From contig JAUCBN010000024.1 in assembly GCA_035048815.1 (NCBI GenBank), forward strand, positions 7,376,001 to 7,440,000: a DNA stretch of 64,000 bases, given 5' to 3'. Under the pieces are notes generated by a model. It was not told the DNA's origin. It saw only the letters and a program-made list of their open reading frames with translations, and did not search any database. Made by a program: the position numbers and the translations under genes. Origin of the DNA: Abelmoschus esculentus. Lineage: Eukaryota; Streptophyta; Magnoliopsida; Malvales; Malvaceae. Shown here piece by piece: positions 1 to 11,500 of this stretch. Position 1 is the stretch's first letter. Every line of letters starts with the position of its first letter.

Positions 1-719
1 TAATTGAGGTGGATTAGATGTTAGATTCGTTAGGTTTTGGGCTGGTGTTGTTCGGATATGTTTTGGCTTAGTTTTCGGTCTTTTCGGCTAAGTTTTCGGT
101 AGTTTAATGGTGATCGGATATGGCTGTTGATTTGAGCATGTTATGATGTGAGAATGCTTTGTTTTTAATGTTTTAGAAGAGGTACAAGAAGAAGCTTGAG
201 TGCTGGTGCGTTGGTGCGATCATCGGATAGCGGCGAAAGCTCGTTTCGCTTGTTGGTGAGTCGTTACGGATTTTAAAGCGAATCGCGTTTGGTACGTTCT
301 GTTTTTGGGGGCTATGGAAGTGTGTGAAAACCTTCCATAGTTCAAGAGTAAGTAAAGTATTTGTTTTGCTAAACTGATATGAGTTTTGGCTACATTTTAT
401 AAAGGCATTATGTTGGTAATGCAATGAGATTTATGCAAATGCATGAGCATGATTTGAAGTGATGCATACATGAGAATTACTTGCTGAAATGCATAGCTTA
501 TTTAGCATCCATGATTATGGAAAATTATGAGAAATGATTTAGAATACAATGTGGTTATTTGCCTTATACATGATGGTGCCTTTGGTCATGGCTTTGGTTC
601 ATTTGTTGAACATATTATGCATGCATTATGAGCAGCAAGTTATCGTGCACATTTGATTATGATATTGGCTTAGTGACACTAACTTTAGATTCGAATACGA
701 ATGACATGTCATTAGGATC

Positions 720-922
720 CGTGCGTGGTAGTGTTGCCTACACGTAAACAAGGGTGACTTTATGTCCGACCGTGCGTGTAGAGCTTGCCTATATGTAGAC
801 AAGGGTGACTTTGTGTCCGACCATGCATATAGTTGACCCATACGTAAACAAGGGTTAGTTTGTTTCCAACCGTGCGTAGTGGGGGATAACATGTATACAA
901 GGGTGACTAAGTGTCCGATCGA
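720..922. repeat. Minisatellite in G1 LTR, about 4 units of roughly 50 bp
   Basis: About four degenerate units begin with a GTGCGTGG-like stretch, followed by a CCTACACGTA-like block, an ACAAGGGTGACTTT-like block and GTCCGACC. The same array appears in the other G1 LTRs near 32365-32605 (reversed), 34770-34865 and 45115-45215. Confidence 0.8.
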
Positions 923-1650
923 TTCATGTTGAGAAAAAGGATTCGTGTATTCGGTGAACTTAAGATTCACATTAAGTGGTCACTAGAATGCCAATATACA
1001 TACATGAAATTGAGAAAAGATTTGAGTATCATTTATGAATTGTCTTGATAAGGTTGTGTGAACTCAAGGATGCATATGATTTAATTAACTTGGGCATGGA
1101 ATATTAGCATGCATGATTTAGTTATGAAATGCAAATTATATTTTCTTCATGGTTTTAAATTGATGCATTGATGTTTAAGTGTAGAGCTTCCTCACTAAGC
1201 ATGTTTGCTTAAGCTCTCTTTTCATCTTTGCCGAAAAATAAAGGCTATTTGGGCATCGTTTGAGGCAAGGAAACCAAGGGGAAGTTCACTTTAAATTTGG
1301 TATGTTTTTGGCAAATAAGTTGGGCAAGGCAATGTGTAACACAATCTATGAGAGGAGTGAGCATTTAGACTTTGTTTCATGTTGTAATAAGACCATTATT
1401 GTTTGGTTGTTAATTGTTGAACTTTTGTTTTGTTTGAATTGTTGATGCATGAACTAGCATGTTCGTTATGTTGCTACTCATACTTTAGGAAGCATGCCTA
1501 TAGGTCTCTTTGTGATCCTTCCAAATGTTTTAAGGTGTGATTATGATGATGGGATGCCTAGGAATGTTGCATATAGTTTTGGGTTATTAAAGTTATTTTT
1601 TGGATTGGTTTAAATGAGTTTATACGTCTCACTCAATCCAGAATACAGGG

Positions 1651-1860
1651 GGTATCGAAACACCCTGTGGCAGTATCGATACCCCTATGCCTATTGGAGC
1701 ATCTGTATCGAACCAGGGTTCGGTACCAAATGCTACTGGACGTGGCTGTTCCTAAACACCCAATAGGTTGTTTCGAAACAGGTGACCATAGTTCGAATCA
1801 AGGGTTCACTGAGCACATGTGTTCTGAAACACCCCAAGGGCTGTTTCGAAACACCTGGCC
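1651..1860. repeat. Cluster of TTTCGAAA / TATCGATA palindromes in G1 LTR
   Basis: Several short palindromic cores (TATCGAAAC, TATCGATAC, TTTCGAAAC) lie within about 200 bp, many followed by ACCC or CACCC. This is the counterpart of the denser GGTTTCGAAACC arrays in the other G1 LTR copies. Confidence 0.7.
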
Positions 1861-2426
1861 TAGAAAGGGCAATTCGAGAGTTTCAAATGCATGAAATATA
1901 GGACTTAACTTAGTAAGTGAATACAATGGATTTATGAGTAGTTTAGGAGATGTTGTGACACCTTGATTCATGTTTTAACCCGAACACACAATGAAAGTTA
2001 TAAGATGGATGATTCACCTAATATTACATACTTTGCAGTTAAGTCTATAAATGCTTAAACGTGAAATCGATTAGCTAAGATACCTTGTTTGATTTGAATT
2101 GTATGAGGAATGTTTTAAGCTTGCTTAATCGTTATCCGGTGGATTGATTATGGATATGGTGATGCATATTAGGTTCTTACATTTTGGTCCCTAATCATGT
2201 ATGCGTTTAATTGATTTACTTATAATGATTGAACTGCGTCCGTCTTTGTCTTACTTGAGTTAATTACACATAGGGAATTAATCGTGCATCTAGGTAAGAT
2301 AAAATAAAAAAAAATATTACGGTTTTCAGGGTCGTTTATCGGATCAGACCTTCACGGGTTTGGTTCGGTATTCCCCGTGTGACCCATTAGTGCTGGTTCC
2401 GTCTAAGCCCGGCTAAGGGGGTTACA

Positions 2427-2645
2427 ATATCGTTCTCAATCCTATATTTTATGTTTTGTTATTTAATTATTTATTTAGTTAAACAAATTCACTTATCTGT
2501 GTTTTTACTTTATCTTTTAGGAGCAAGGGAACAAAGGGAGACATATTAAGTATAGCAATCCCTGTGGAGACGATACACAATATACTTATCACTTTTTTAC
2601 TTCCGACGTGTACACTGCACAGTTGCTCTATTATTACACGCAGTA
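2427..2645 (+). mobile_element. A4: 3' tail of an Athila-type LTR split by the G1 LTR
   Basis: The sequence matches the last 220 bp of the A-family LTR at 6620-7990: the ATCGTTCTCA block, a T-rich stretch, the CCCTGTGGAGACGATACAC block, the GACGTGTACAC block and the terminal ACACGCA. The G1 LTR ending at 2426 inserted into it, so the rest of A4 lies left of the window. The end is degenerate (ACACGCAGTA where the family has ACACGCATCA). The flank GCATC (2646-2650) would be its TSD, but the partner is not in view. A4 itself sits in the pol gene of copia H. Confidence 0.75.
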
Positions 2646-3790
2646 GCATCGTAACCCCAAATCTTCATAAAAGACATACTAGGATGTTTTCCAGTCCATA
2701 TCTTATATGGGGTCTTTTGAACAGATTTAGACAAAACACGATATAAAGTGAAAGCAGTTGTTTCTAGTGCATGTCCCTAGAAAGAAGTCGGAAGATCACT
2801 ATGACTCATCCTTGATCGAATAATGTCTAACAAAGTTCGATTTCTCCTCTCAGAAACTCCATTCCACTATGGTGTACCTGGAGAAGTAAGTTGTGAGACA
2901 ATCCTACATTCTTTAAGGAGTTCATCAAATTCTATGCTTAAGTATTCTCCACCTCGATCTGATCGAAGTGCTTTAATACTCTTGCCTAGTTGATTTTGTA
3001 CTACATTCTTGAGGTCTTTAAACTTTTCGATAGCCTCAGATTTATGGCGTATAAGGTAAATGTAACCATATCGACTGAAGTCATCAGTGAAAGTGATGAA
3101 GTACTGAAATCCACCTCTAGCTTGTGTGTTCATTGGTTCACATACATCACTATGTATTAATCCCAATAAATCACTTGCTCGCTCACTTTTACCATTAAAA
3201 GGAGCCTTAGTCATTTTTCCTAGTAAGCAAGATTCACATACATCCAGTTGTTCGAAAACAAATGAATCTAAGAATCTGTCTTTATGGAGTCTTGATATGC
3301 GTTTCTCACTTATATGGCCTAAACGACAATACCAGAGATAAGTTTGATTTGATTCATTTGTTTTTGATCTTTTGATATTTAAGTTATAAATGACATTTTC
3401 TAGATTTAAAATATATAAGTCATTAACCAATTGTGCTGAACCATAAAAAACATTATCGAGATAAAAAGAACAACAATTATTCTTAATAATAATCTCAAAT
3501 CCAATCTTGTCCAAACAATAAATAGAAATAATGTTTTTAGTCAAACTAGGCACAAAATAACAATCTTCTAAATGTAAATCAAGTCCACTAGGTAAAGATA
3601 AAATGTATGTTCCTATAGCTAATGCAGCAAATCTTGCTCCATTTCCCACTCGTAGGTCTACGTGTCCCGTAGCTAGATTCATTCTCTTTTGCAGTCCCTG
3701 TAAAGAAGTACAGATGTGAGAACCACAACCGGTATCTAATACCCAAGAAGAAGATGTTGACAGATTCACATCGACAATATAAATACCTGA
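2646..3790 (-). pseudogene. Copia H pol fragment: protease end and integrase
   Basis: Read on the minus strand, this is Ty1/copia pol. The aspartic protease active-site triad is visible in WVLDTGCGSHIC. The integrase zinc-binding region follows (YCRLGHI, then CESCLLGK), where the first His of the HHCC set appears changed to Tyr. Next come the catalytic core with HSDVCEP, SDRGGEY and NGVSERRN, i.e. D, D and E all present. A stop replaces the residue just before WNGVSERRN, and more stops occur further on (around 2705-2870). The frame ends where LTR A4 is inserted, so reverse transcriptase and RNase H, if still present, lie beyond the window. Protease and integrase would process the polyprotein and insert cDNA. 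The copy is decayed and presumably inactive. Confidence 0.88.
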
Positions 3791-4622
3791 AGCAGATGCA
3801 CCATCTGCTTTTGCCTTCTTGACCTCTTCAAGGTAAATGGTGTAATTTCTTTTCCGGTGTCCGATCTTATTGTAGTGGAAACATTTTTCTTCCTTCCTAA
3901 CTCCCCTTTGGGTTTCAGTGCATCATGTCCTTTGGGTATAGGCTTACCTTTACCCTTGTACTTTGCCATTGCCTTTCCCTTTCCTTTGTCCTTGCGGACC
4001 ATCAGAATGGGCTTAGGTCCACCTTTTGACATATTTTTCTCAACAGTTCGTAACATGTCAAGTAATTGTGGAAAAGTTTTGTTAATTTCATTCATGTTGA
4101 AATTAAGGACAAATTGATTGAAGTTATTCGGCAACGATTGCAGAATAACATCGGTAGCCAATTCATCCTTGAGAGTAAAACCTAGCTTTTCCAACATTTG
4201 GATATAGCCTATCATCTTAATGACATGAGCTCCTACAGGAGATCCCTCTACCATTTTGCACTGAAATAGAGCTTTAGAGGTCTCATACCTCTCTTGACGT
4301 GCTTGCTTCTCATATATTTCTTTGAGGTTTTGAATCATATCATATAAAACCATATCCTCATGTTGCTTTTGAAGATCAGGAGTCATGGTAGCAATCATAA
4401 GACATCTGACATCTAAATGTCATCCATATGTTTCTTAAACTTGTCTTTGTCAGCTCTAGAAGCATTAGTTTCCGGTTCATCTGGAACAAGTTATTTAATG
4501 ACATATTCCTTTCTTTCCTGTTTGAGAATAATTCTCAAATTACGGAACCAATCAAGGAATTTTACGCCATTGAGTTTCTCCTTCTCAAGGAGTGATTGCA
4601 ATGATATAATGTTGTTTGCCAT
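3770..4622 (-). pseudogene. Copia H gag
   Basis: The minus-strand reading from the ATG at 4622 gives a Ty1/copia gag: MANNIISLQSLLEKEKLNGV, then a WFRNLRIIL motif, then a conserved capsid region ending in FNQFVLNFNMN, a Lys/Gly-rich linker and a remnant zinc knuckle. In the knuckle (about 3850-3895) two of the three cysteines of the CX2CX4HX4C pattern read as tyrosine, an inactivating change. Stops interrupt the first 80 codons. It runs into the protease/integrase frame just downstream, as usual for one gag-pol polyprotein. Gag forms the cytoplasmic virus-like particle. Assignment is confident; function is unlikely. Confidence 0.87.
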
Positions 4623-5875
4623 TTAGATCTACAACAATGGAAATACATAATATAAATTTACCAATTTAAAATATTATAAATAGGACTTTGTTTATAAAAT
4701 ACTCTCACTATTTACATCTCATGTAAATAACCCTTTACTAATTACATCTCATGTAACTCCTCCATTTGGTGAACAACTCTTATTCAGTCATCTCATGACT
4801 TAACCAAATACTAAGCCTTTAGGTTTCTAATCCTATTAGAACAACCTAACTAAGTTACTACCAATATTTCGACCGATGAATATCACTTATTTATTCTTCA
4901 CATTTAACCAAGATGGACTTATGTGTTAATGCTTTGGCAAAACCCATATAAAATCGATCAAGGACTTAATGATGGTAAATATTGGACGGCTAATTTTAAC
5001 TTAGATTAATTTGAGGGAAAATATTAAATATCTCATCGTTATTTCTTATAATTTGACCCTTATTGATCTCATCAATATATGCGAGTAGAAGATATATATC
5101 ATACATTGCATCACATACATGATAGATATAAAATAAAAAGTTACAATGGTTATAGACCAAAATAAAGAATTAAGGTGGCCCATCCCAAGCCAATGGGAGA
5201 ATCATAAAACCCTAATTCTATACTAAAAATAGCTTCTCAAGCATCTTCTCGCCTTTGTTTCAAACGTCTCGATTGCTTCTTGAAATAATATTACAATTAT
5301 AGAAACTCGTTTTACATATGAGAGAGTAAACTAAAAAGGCACGACACGCAGGCCATATCTAAAATTTATAACTATTGTAAAAGCAAGGGCTATAACCATG
5401 CATGTCAAACACCGTGCAAAGCAAACATATCATATATTTGCTATCAAGAAATTGTTAATATTATCAATATGGGCCTAAAATCTACGTTGCCTACGAAGGG
5501 GTCAAGGGGCGACTATTTTTGAAAAATGACGACTATTTTTCTATGGAAAAACTTCACAATTTGATAAGATTTATCAACAGAATTGTGTTTCGGGATTTTT
5601 AAAATCTCTTAGATTTTTCTGTATCAGAATAATAATTATTCCTTTTCCCTTGATGCGATCTGTTATCGCACTTTCACCGATCACTATGTCAACAATTGAC
5701 ATATGATTATCGTAAAACCCTTGTAGTAACATGATGACCGTAATTAATAGATTAATATATTAATCGTATCCCTAATCGACTAGTAATATCAATATATATC
5801 GTCGACACAGTAAAATAAAGCATGCATCTCATACATATCGCATCAACTAAGTATTTAACCCGATTACGTATCGTA
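4623..5875 (-). other. Untranslated leader of copia H, no gene seen
   Basis: About 1.25 kb lies between the gag start and the primer-binding site. It is AT-rich with scattered stops in all frames and small repeats such as TTTACATCTCATGTAA (near 4710 and 4741). I see no coding sequence and no second element. A leader this long is unusual but not unknown for plant copia elements. Confidence 0.6.
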
Positions 5876-5893
5876 CAAGTGGCTCTGATACCA
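5876..5893 (-). other. Primer-binding site of copia H (tRNA-Met)
   Basis: On the minus strand this reads TGGTATCAGAGCCACTTG. The first 12-13 bases match the complement of the 3' end of plant initiator tRNA-Met, the classic primer for minus-strand cDNA synthesis. It sits next to the LTR terminus TGTTAGG, on the correct side for a minus-strand element. Confidence 0.88.
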
Positions 5894-6619
5894 CTGTTAG
5901 GACCGCCGATACACCCCATGGTGTAGCGGAATAAAATTACGACGGTCTTTCTAGTGATCCATGTACGTTTAATCCGGAATCAAGAGGAAGAGTTACGATG
6001 ACTTACATTGGGTTCCTTGATAAACAGCAAAAACAACAAATGTATTTGCGGTAATCACAATCGTTCGACAATTCGAATCTTTAGCCTCCACGAATATCGT
6101 CTCGATCTCTATTCAGTTCACCTGGTTAAGAGAACAAATCTCGAAAAATTGTTTTTCGTGATTCTAAGGTTTGGAATTTGGAATTCTCTAATGTTGGCTG
6201 CTAGACCAAAAGATCTTTTATATAGGTGTAACCCTAGGTATAAGAGTTTGATTCCAAGTTTGTTTAGGAAATAATTAATATTATTATTTCCTTAAATTTC
6301 AGAATCTATATTTAGTTCGAATTTGAAAAGGAATATAGTTACTTTAATTATATCCTTTATATTTAAAATTTGGGATTAAATATAATCTACTTATACATAT
6401 ATATATTTGCTCATTTTCAACCATTGGGTGTGACCCTGTAGGCTCATTGTAACGTAAGTTATAATATTAGAACAATTTTAATATTACGAACAATGAGTGA
6501 CATCTAGCAATATATCATTGTCATCTAAGTTACAAGAGATTATGATTCGATGTATCATGTACGTGACTAACTCCTTTAATGTATTATATCCTTTTGTCCT
6601 TTTATATCTTTAATAGGCA

Positions 6620-7990
6620 TGATGAGTGCCTAAAAGACAGTTATTTACTACCCTTCTCATGGTACTTTAAGCATCTAATATACACCCACTTAAACCGAAA
6701 TATAGACTCTTTGCTCAAATATTGGATATTCCGTTATCATCACTTATAAAGTTAATATTTATAGAGAACGCAAATATTATTACATATTCTGTACATGCAG
6801 GAATATCCAGATCCGAAGCGGTAGAGATGCGGTGTTGTGGCCGAGGCAGAAGACAAGGCCGCGGCAGAATCCGGTGTGGCAGCACCAACAATGGAGGTGC
6901 ATGGAAAGATAAAAATATAAAGAATATTCTGGAAGATGCAACGTACAAATTGGACCAGGCTAGCGCACTAAAAGCCCAATTCAAAGACCAAGCAGGAAAA
7001 CCCTTCTAGAAGGCGACAAACTTGGAAATATCAGATTCCTTGAAGAAGACTTGTTCTCTACTCCAAGTTGAAGTCTATTTAGGAAAGGTTTGCCCTAGGT
7101 TAAGACTATAAATAACCTAGCCGGCCATATTGTCTAAGAGAGCCGATTTTTAGAAAAACCCTTCTTCCCTAAGAATTGTACTTAACGATAATATGTTCTA
7201 AACTTCTTAGGGATAGGTGAAGGATGTCGATATTAGTGAGAGGAGATTGATTCTTGTATCTTTGTTCTTATGAAATAATAAAATCAAAGTTTGCTTATCC
7301 TATTGTCATTCTTTGTTCTTGTATTCAAGCCCGAGAGGGAAGTTTGCAAGTAATCTATTTATCTAGCATCGAGAGGTGAGATTCTCAAAAGAGATAAGTA
7401 CGATGTTGTAGACACTAACTCGGCCTATACTCTCTCAGAGGCACCGAGAGATAGGTTAAGAGTTTTAGTAGCTAAAAGAAGTGTTGGATTGGTTGGTGGT
7501 TATCTTTGATTTACGCCGAGAGGTATTGTCAAGGACTAGTCATCAACAATACTCTAACTCAGAGATTAGCTGAGTCACGTACGGACACTTTGCTGAACTT
7601 TGATGCTTCTGCCCAAGAGCAAGAGATTGTTGCGGCAGAGGAGCACCAATGTTGCCGAGGCAGTATCTACAGTACTGTCGAAGCAGTGTTGTGTGATTGC
7701 ATTGGACAAGAACAAGATCAATTGAATCCACTAATTGACGTAACTGGATCCTATCCACTTTCTCAATAATCGTTCTCAGCCTTTTTATTTTATGTTTTGT
7801 TATTTAATTATTTAGTTAGTTAAACAAATCAACTTATTTGTGTTTTTATTTTATTTTCAAGAGCACGGGAACAAGAGGAAACATATTAAGTATACCAATC
7901 CCTGTGGAGACGATACACGGTATACTTATCATTTTATTACTTGACGACGTGTACACTTGCACTCAAATTGCGCTTATACCACACGCATCA
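6620..7990 (+). mobile_element. A3: solo Athila-type LTR with TSD AGGCA
   Basis: This 1371-bp LTR begins TGATGAGTGCC and ends ACACGCATCA. It is flanked by a perfect 5-bp TSD AGGCA (6615-6619 and 7991-7995), so it is an intact solo LTR left by recombination between the two LTRs of an inserted element. Internal marks shared with the other A LTRs are a TATA box, GC-rich CCGAGGCAG motifs, the GCCGAGAGGTAT block and the CCCTGTGGAGACGATACAC block near the end. No coding sequence is supported. Confidence 0.93.
7107..7114 (+). promoter_or_regulatory. TATA box of LTR A3
   Basis: TATAAATA lies just after the TTGCCCTAGG block shared by A-family LTRs. The position is conserved in A2, A5, A6 and A7, marking the probable U3/R promoter. 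Confidence 0.65.
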
Positions 7991-8027
7991 AGGCACAAGT
8001 CTTGAAATAGTCACACCTGTATAGCCT

Positions 8028-9303
8028 CCTTCTCCATAGGGACTGGTATACTTAATATGCCTCATTCTCCTTCCTTGCTCCTGAAGTTAATAAAATAAAA
8101 ACACAAGTAAAGTATTTGTTTAATAATTAAAGAATAAAAACTTAAATAAAAGGTTGAGAACGAATAAAGAGAATGGGTAGGATCCAGTTGTGTCATATAG
8201 TGGATTCGATTGATCTGTTCTTGTTTAATACAATGGCACTGCACTGCCTCGGCAATACTACAAATATTGTCTCGGCAGCGACAATGTTCTCTATCGCGAT
8301 AATCTCTTGCTCTTGGGTAGAATTATCAAACCTCGGCAAATTGTCCTTGAGTGATTTCGCTTATCTCTAAGTCCAAATACTGTTGATGACCAGTCCTTGA
8401 TGATACCTCTCGGCGTGAATCAATTATAATCACCAACCAATCCCACACTTCTTTTAGCCGCTGAAACTCTTAACCTAACTTTAGGCGAGTTAGTGTCTAT
8501 AACACCGCACTTATCCCTTTCGTAAATCTAACTCTCTCGATATTAGATAAATGGATTACTTACAAGCTCCTCTCTCGAGTTTGAATGCAAGAACAAAGAA
8601 TGGAAATAGGATAAGAAAACTTTGATATTCTTATTGTATTGAAACGAAGAAACAAAATACAATCTTCTCACACTAATATTCAATAACCTTGACCTAACCC
8701 TAAGAAATCTTAGGACATATTGCATTGAAGAACACAATTCTTAGGGTAAAGCTTTCTCTCTAATTCGTCTCTCTTTATACATTGGACAACTTATGTATTT
8801 ATAGTCTAGACCTAGGGTAACTTTTCCTAAGTAGAATATAACTTTGAGTAGGAAACAAGTAATAAAAATATAATATTTTCAAGTTTAATTCTATCTAGAA
8901 GACTATTCCCGCGTGGCCTTTGACGCGGTCTTTTCACGTGCTAATCAGCTTCAATCCAAACAGTTCAAGTCTAGGCATTCTCAGCTTATTTTTCTCTTTC
9001 AATCACCTAGCATCAGTATTGGAACTTTCTGCTACCGCGGCATTGCTTTTGCCTTCGGCAATGCTACTGCCTCGGCATTGGTTCTGCCCTCGGCACTGCT
9101 ACTTCCTCGGCAAGTAATTCCTGCAACTACACAAAAACAAGCTATAAAGCCTTCTTTTCTTGCAAATATTATCTTTACATGTTGCGGCAGGAAAATGTTG
9201 ATTATTGAATAATAAGTATATGTATCAGTTCAAATTAGTTGGTAATGAGTATATATTGTTTACGAAAAGAATAGTAAGTAATAGCCTTTTTAACCACTCA
9301 TCA
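8028..9303 (-). mobile_element. A5: 3' LTR of the Athila-like element, truncated
   Basis: This minus-strand copy of the A LTR is closely similar to A6 (15886-17214), its partner across the coding region. It ends at CATCA (9303), beside a purine-rich tract on the minus strand. The opposite end lacks roughly 75 bp compared with the full family LTR: it starts inside the CTTCTCCATAGGGACTGG block, directly against the copia H LTR, with no TSD. The missing end and TSD point to a deletion or recombination after insertion. Confidence 0.88.
8796..8803 (-). promoter_or_regulatory. TATA box of LTR A5
   Basis: On the minus strand this reads TATAAATA just after the CCCTAGGTCTAGAC block, the same place as in the other A LTRs. 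In A5, as the 3' LTR, transcription from it would run out of the element towards lower coordinates. Confidence 0.6.
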
Positions 9304-9318
9304 AATACCCTCAAACTC
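9304..9318 (-). other. Polypurine tract of the Athila-like element
   Basis: On the minus strand this reads GAGTTTGAGGGTATT, immediately before the LTR start TGATGAGTGG. This is the expected position of the plus-strand primer. The tract is imperfect. Element C has the cleaner version TCGAGTTTGGGGGTA at the equivalent place. Confidence 0.65.
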
Positions 9319-10149
9319 AAACTTTTGCTCGTCCTCAAGCAATGCAAAACATGAATTTGTCGAACCTTATTCTTCCTTGATCTTATTTTTCCATCTAGTC
9401 TCCCCACCATAACTATATTTATCTTTCAGTCTTAGCCTTTAGTTTACTCAAGAATTTCTACTCGGAAACAAACTATAAGATTACGTGAGTGTGGGTTTTT
9501 ATGGACAAGGTTGATTAAAGACTTTCTTAGATAAACTCTAAGTTCAAGACAAGTAGACTTGGAATGGTTATTTCTCTTCTAAAAACATCAATCACTTGAG
9601 CCTGTTTTTGGGCACCTCAAGAGTTGTGCTTCCTTCTATTTTTCTTTCTTTTCCTTAGGCATACTAGAGCCGGTTTTGGGCACCTCTAGCATGAAGAAGA
9701 GTAATTTCCTTAAGTATTCCAAGGTTATTTCTTCAAAACACAACCTAGTCATGGTAAGGAAAAAGAATTCTAAAGCCTTAAAAGAATAAACTAAGGCAAA
9801 ACTGATGTAAGGCAATGCAAAAGTAAAGACAATTATTTCAAGTAAAGGCAGGTATAAAGCAAAACAAAATTTTTTGAAATAAGACATCAAATTACTTCCT
9901 TTTCTGGGATTGCCGCTCGGCAGTGGGTTGCCCTTGGCAGTGCACTCATATACCCTCAAACTGAGCATTATCTACAATGCTCAAATCTCACAGCAAGTAA
10001 AAGGAAATTGTTTTGGTTTCTGAGAGATGCTGTCGATGATCGTTGTTGTGATTCCTTAATTCTTACCTAATAAAATGAAATAAAGGAAATCTAAATTAAC
10101 GTGAAATATAAACTGAAAATATTTAAATAAAGATTTAAATAGAGGAATT
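9319..10149 (-). other. 3' untranslated region of the Athila-like element
   Basis: This region separates the end of pol from the polypurine tract and holds no supported gene. It contains repeated phrases of the type GGGCACCTC...ACTAGAGCCGG, also present at 61160-61300 in element C, which shows that C derives from this family. A 110-codon minus-strand frame (9636-9968) is hydrophobic but is not matched by an open frame at the corresponding place in C, so I do not call it. Confidence 0.65.
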
Positions 10150-11500
10150 AATTCATATGAGAGATGTATGTTAGTGCATCTCTTAGAGTGATGGTCTCTA
10201 CCGCTTTTATCTCTTTCTGACCAGAGTAGTGTTTCAACCGTTGGCTATTCACTTTGAATTCTAGCTCATTTTTATGTGATTTGATTATGACTGCTCCGTG
10301 TGAATAAGCTTTGATAATTTCAAATGGGCCTGACCATCTGGATCTAAGCTTTCCTGGGAACAGTTTGAGTCTAGAATTGAAAAAGAGTACTTGCTGTCTC
10401 GACAGGAACTGTTGCGGCAGTAGTTTGTTGTCATGTCAATGTTTCATCTTTTCTTTGTAGATTTTGGCATTTTCATATGCTGCTATTCTGAATTCGTCTA
10501 TTTCATTGAGATCTAACGGTCATTTTTGGCCAGCTTTCTCTCATTCCATATTCAGATTCTTTACTGCCCAATAAGCTTTGTGTTCAATTTCTACGGGCAG
10601 ATGGCAAGCTTTTCTAAATACCAGCCTATAGGGAGATGTTCCCAATGGGGTTTTGTATGCTTTTCTAAATACCATAAAGCATCATCTAATTGATGGACCA
10701 ATCCTTTTTAGATGGGTTTACCACCTTTCTAAGGATTTGTTTTAATTCTCTATTTGAAATTTCATCTTGTCCATTTGTCTGTGGATGGTATGTTTTTGCA
10801 ATTCTATGAGTGACACTCATTTTCTTTAATTCGCGGCAATAAGTCTGTTATCGAAGCGCTTCCCTTCATCGTTAATGATTGCTCTCGGGACTCCAAATCT
10901 TGTAAAAATGTTTTTCTTAAGAAATTTTTGTACAGTCTTGGAGTCATTGTGAGGTGTGGCAATTGCTTTGACCCATTTTTACACATAATCTACTGCTATT
11001 AGGATGTAGAGATTTCCTTGAGATGATGGGAATAGCCCCATAAAATCTATTCCCCAAACATTAAATAATTCTATTCTTAGTATGGGTTTTCGTGGCATCT
11101 CATTGCGTCTAGAGATGTTGCCCGTTCTTTGGCATCGATCACAGTTTTTGTACTAGAGTTAGGCATCCTTGAAGAGTGTAGGCCAATAAAGGCCTGATTG
11201 AAGCACCTTAATTGTTGTTCTATTTCCTCCAAAATATCCTCCACAAGGTAGATCATGACACTGTCGAAGTACTTTTTGTTGCTCATCTTCAGGAACACAT
11301 CTTCTTATAACCTGATCTGTATATTGCTTAAATAAAAGAGGGTCGTCCCAGAAATAATGCTTGACATTATGCTGAAACCTCTTGTTCTCATTATAGTTAA
11401 GGTTATAAGGGATAATACCACTAGCTAAATAATTAACAAGATCCGTGTACCAGGAAATGATTTTCACTGTAGCAAGATCTTCTGTTGTTGAGATGTATTC
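10150..11500 (-). pseudogene. Athila-like integrase
   Basis: On the minus strand the integrase zinc finger is visible as HDLPCGGYFGGNRT followed by CDRCQRTG, then the catalytic core with VWGIDFMG and INDEGKRF (first and second Asp). The C-terminal part follows, with LKLFPGKLRSRWSGPF and FKVNSQRLKHY, typical of plant Ty3/gypsy Athila integrases. The third acidic residue falls in a badly decayed stretch around 10740-10790. Several stops break the frame (near 11156, 10982 and 10785). Integrase would insert the cDNA into nuclear DNA. This copy cannot be translated as one protein. Confidence 0.87.

Larger units (their letters stand above)
1..2426 (+). mobile_element. G1-family Ty3/gypsy LTR, 5' part outside the window
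   Basis: This sequence aligns by eye with the 3' LTR of the G1 element at 43227-46820, starting about 1 kb into that LTR and running to its terminus GGGGGTTACA at 2426. It carries the family hallmarks: a roughly 50-bp minisatellite, a cluster of TTTCGAAA-type palindromes, and the conserved tail with TTTATCGGATCAGACC and the CCGTCTA...CCGGCTAAGG block. No primer-binding site follows; an Athila-type LTR resumes directly after it, so it is either a solo LTR or the 3' LTR of an element lying to the left. The TSD would be ATATC (2427-2431), but its partner is off the window. No coding role is seen. Confidence 0.85.
5895..8027 (-). mobile_element. 5' LTR of copia H, split by solo LTR A3 and truncated
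   Basis: The LTR begins at TGTTAGGACC beside the primer-binding site and runs to 6619. There solo LTR A3 (6620-7990) is inserted with TSD AGGCA, and a short piece continues at 7996-8027. It then stops abruptly against LTR A5 without a recognisable CA terminus, so the far end is lost. The short frame at 6008-6274 within it shows no known domain and I do not call it a gene. Confidence 0.7.

Noticed and set aside
626..970. 114-codon minus-strand frame in a G1 LTR, similar to a 77-codon frame at 32317-32550
   Set aside because: Both lie over the same minisatellite and LTR segment. The similarity is explained by family homology, the lengths differ, and the LTRs at 34770 and 45115 do not keep the frame.
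4417..4626. 69-codon plus-strand frame in copia H, and other plus-strand frames at 3126-3341 and 3857-4117
   Set aside because: These are antisense shadows of the copia gag and integrase coding sequence.
7506..7769. 87-codon frame in solo LTR A3, with similar ones at 17877-18089 and 47509-47790
   Set aside because: All lie in the same LTR segment of the A family with differing frames and ends, and without a domain.
8913..9212. 99-codon plus-strand frame, similar to one at 16836-17126
   Set aside because: They lie in A5 and A6, the two LTRs of one element and antisense to it. Similarity reflects LTR identity, and no domain is recognised.
9636..9968. 110-codon hydrophobic minus-strand frame in the Athila 3' region
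   Set aside because: No matching open frame in the homologous part of element C and no recognised domain.
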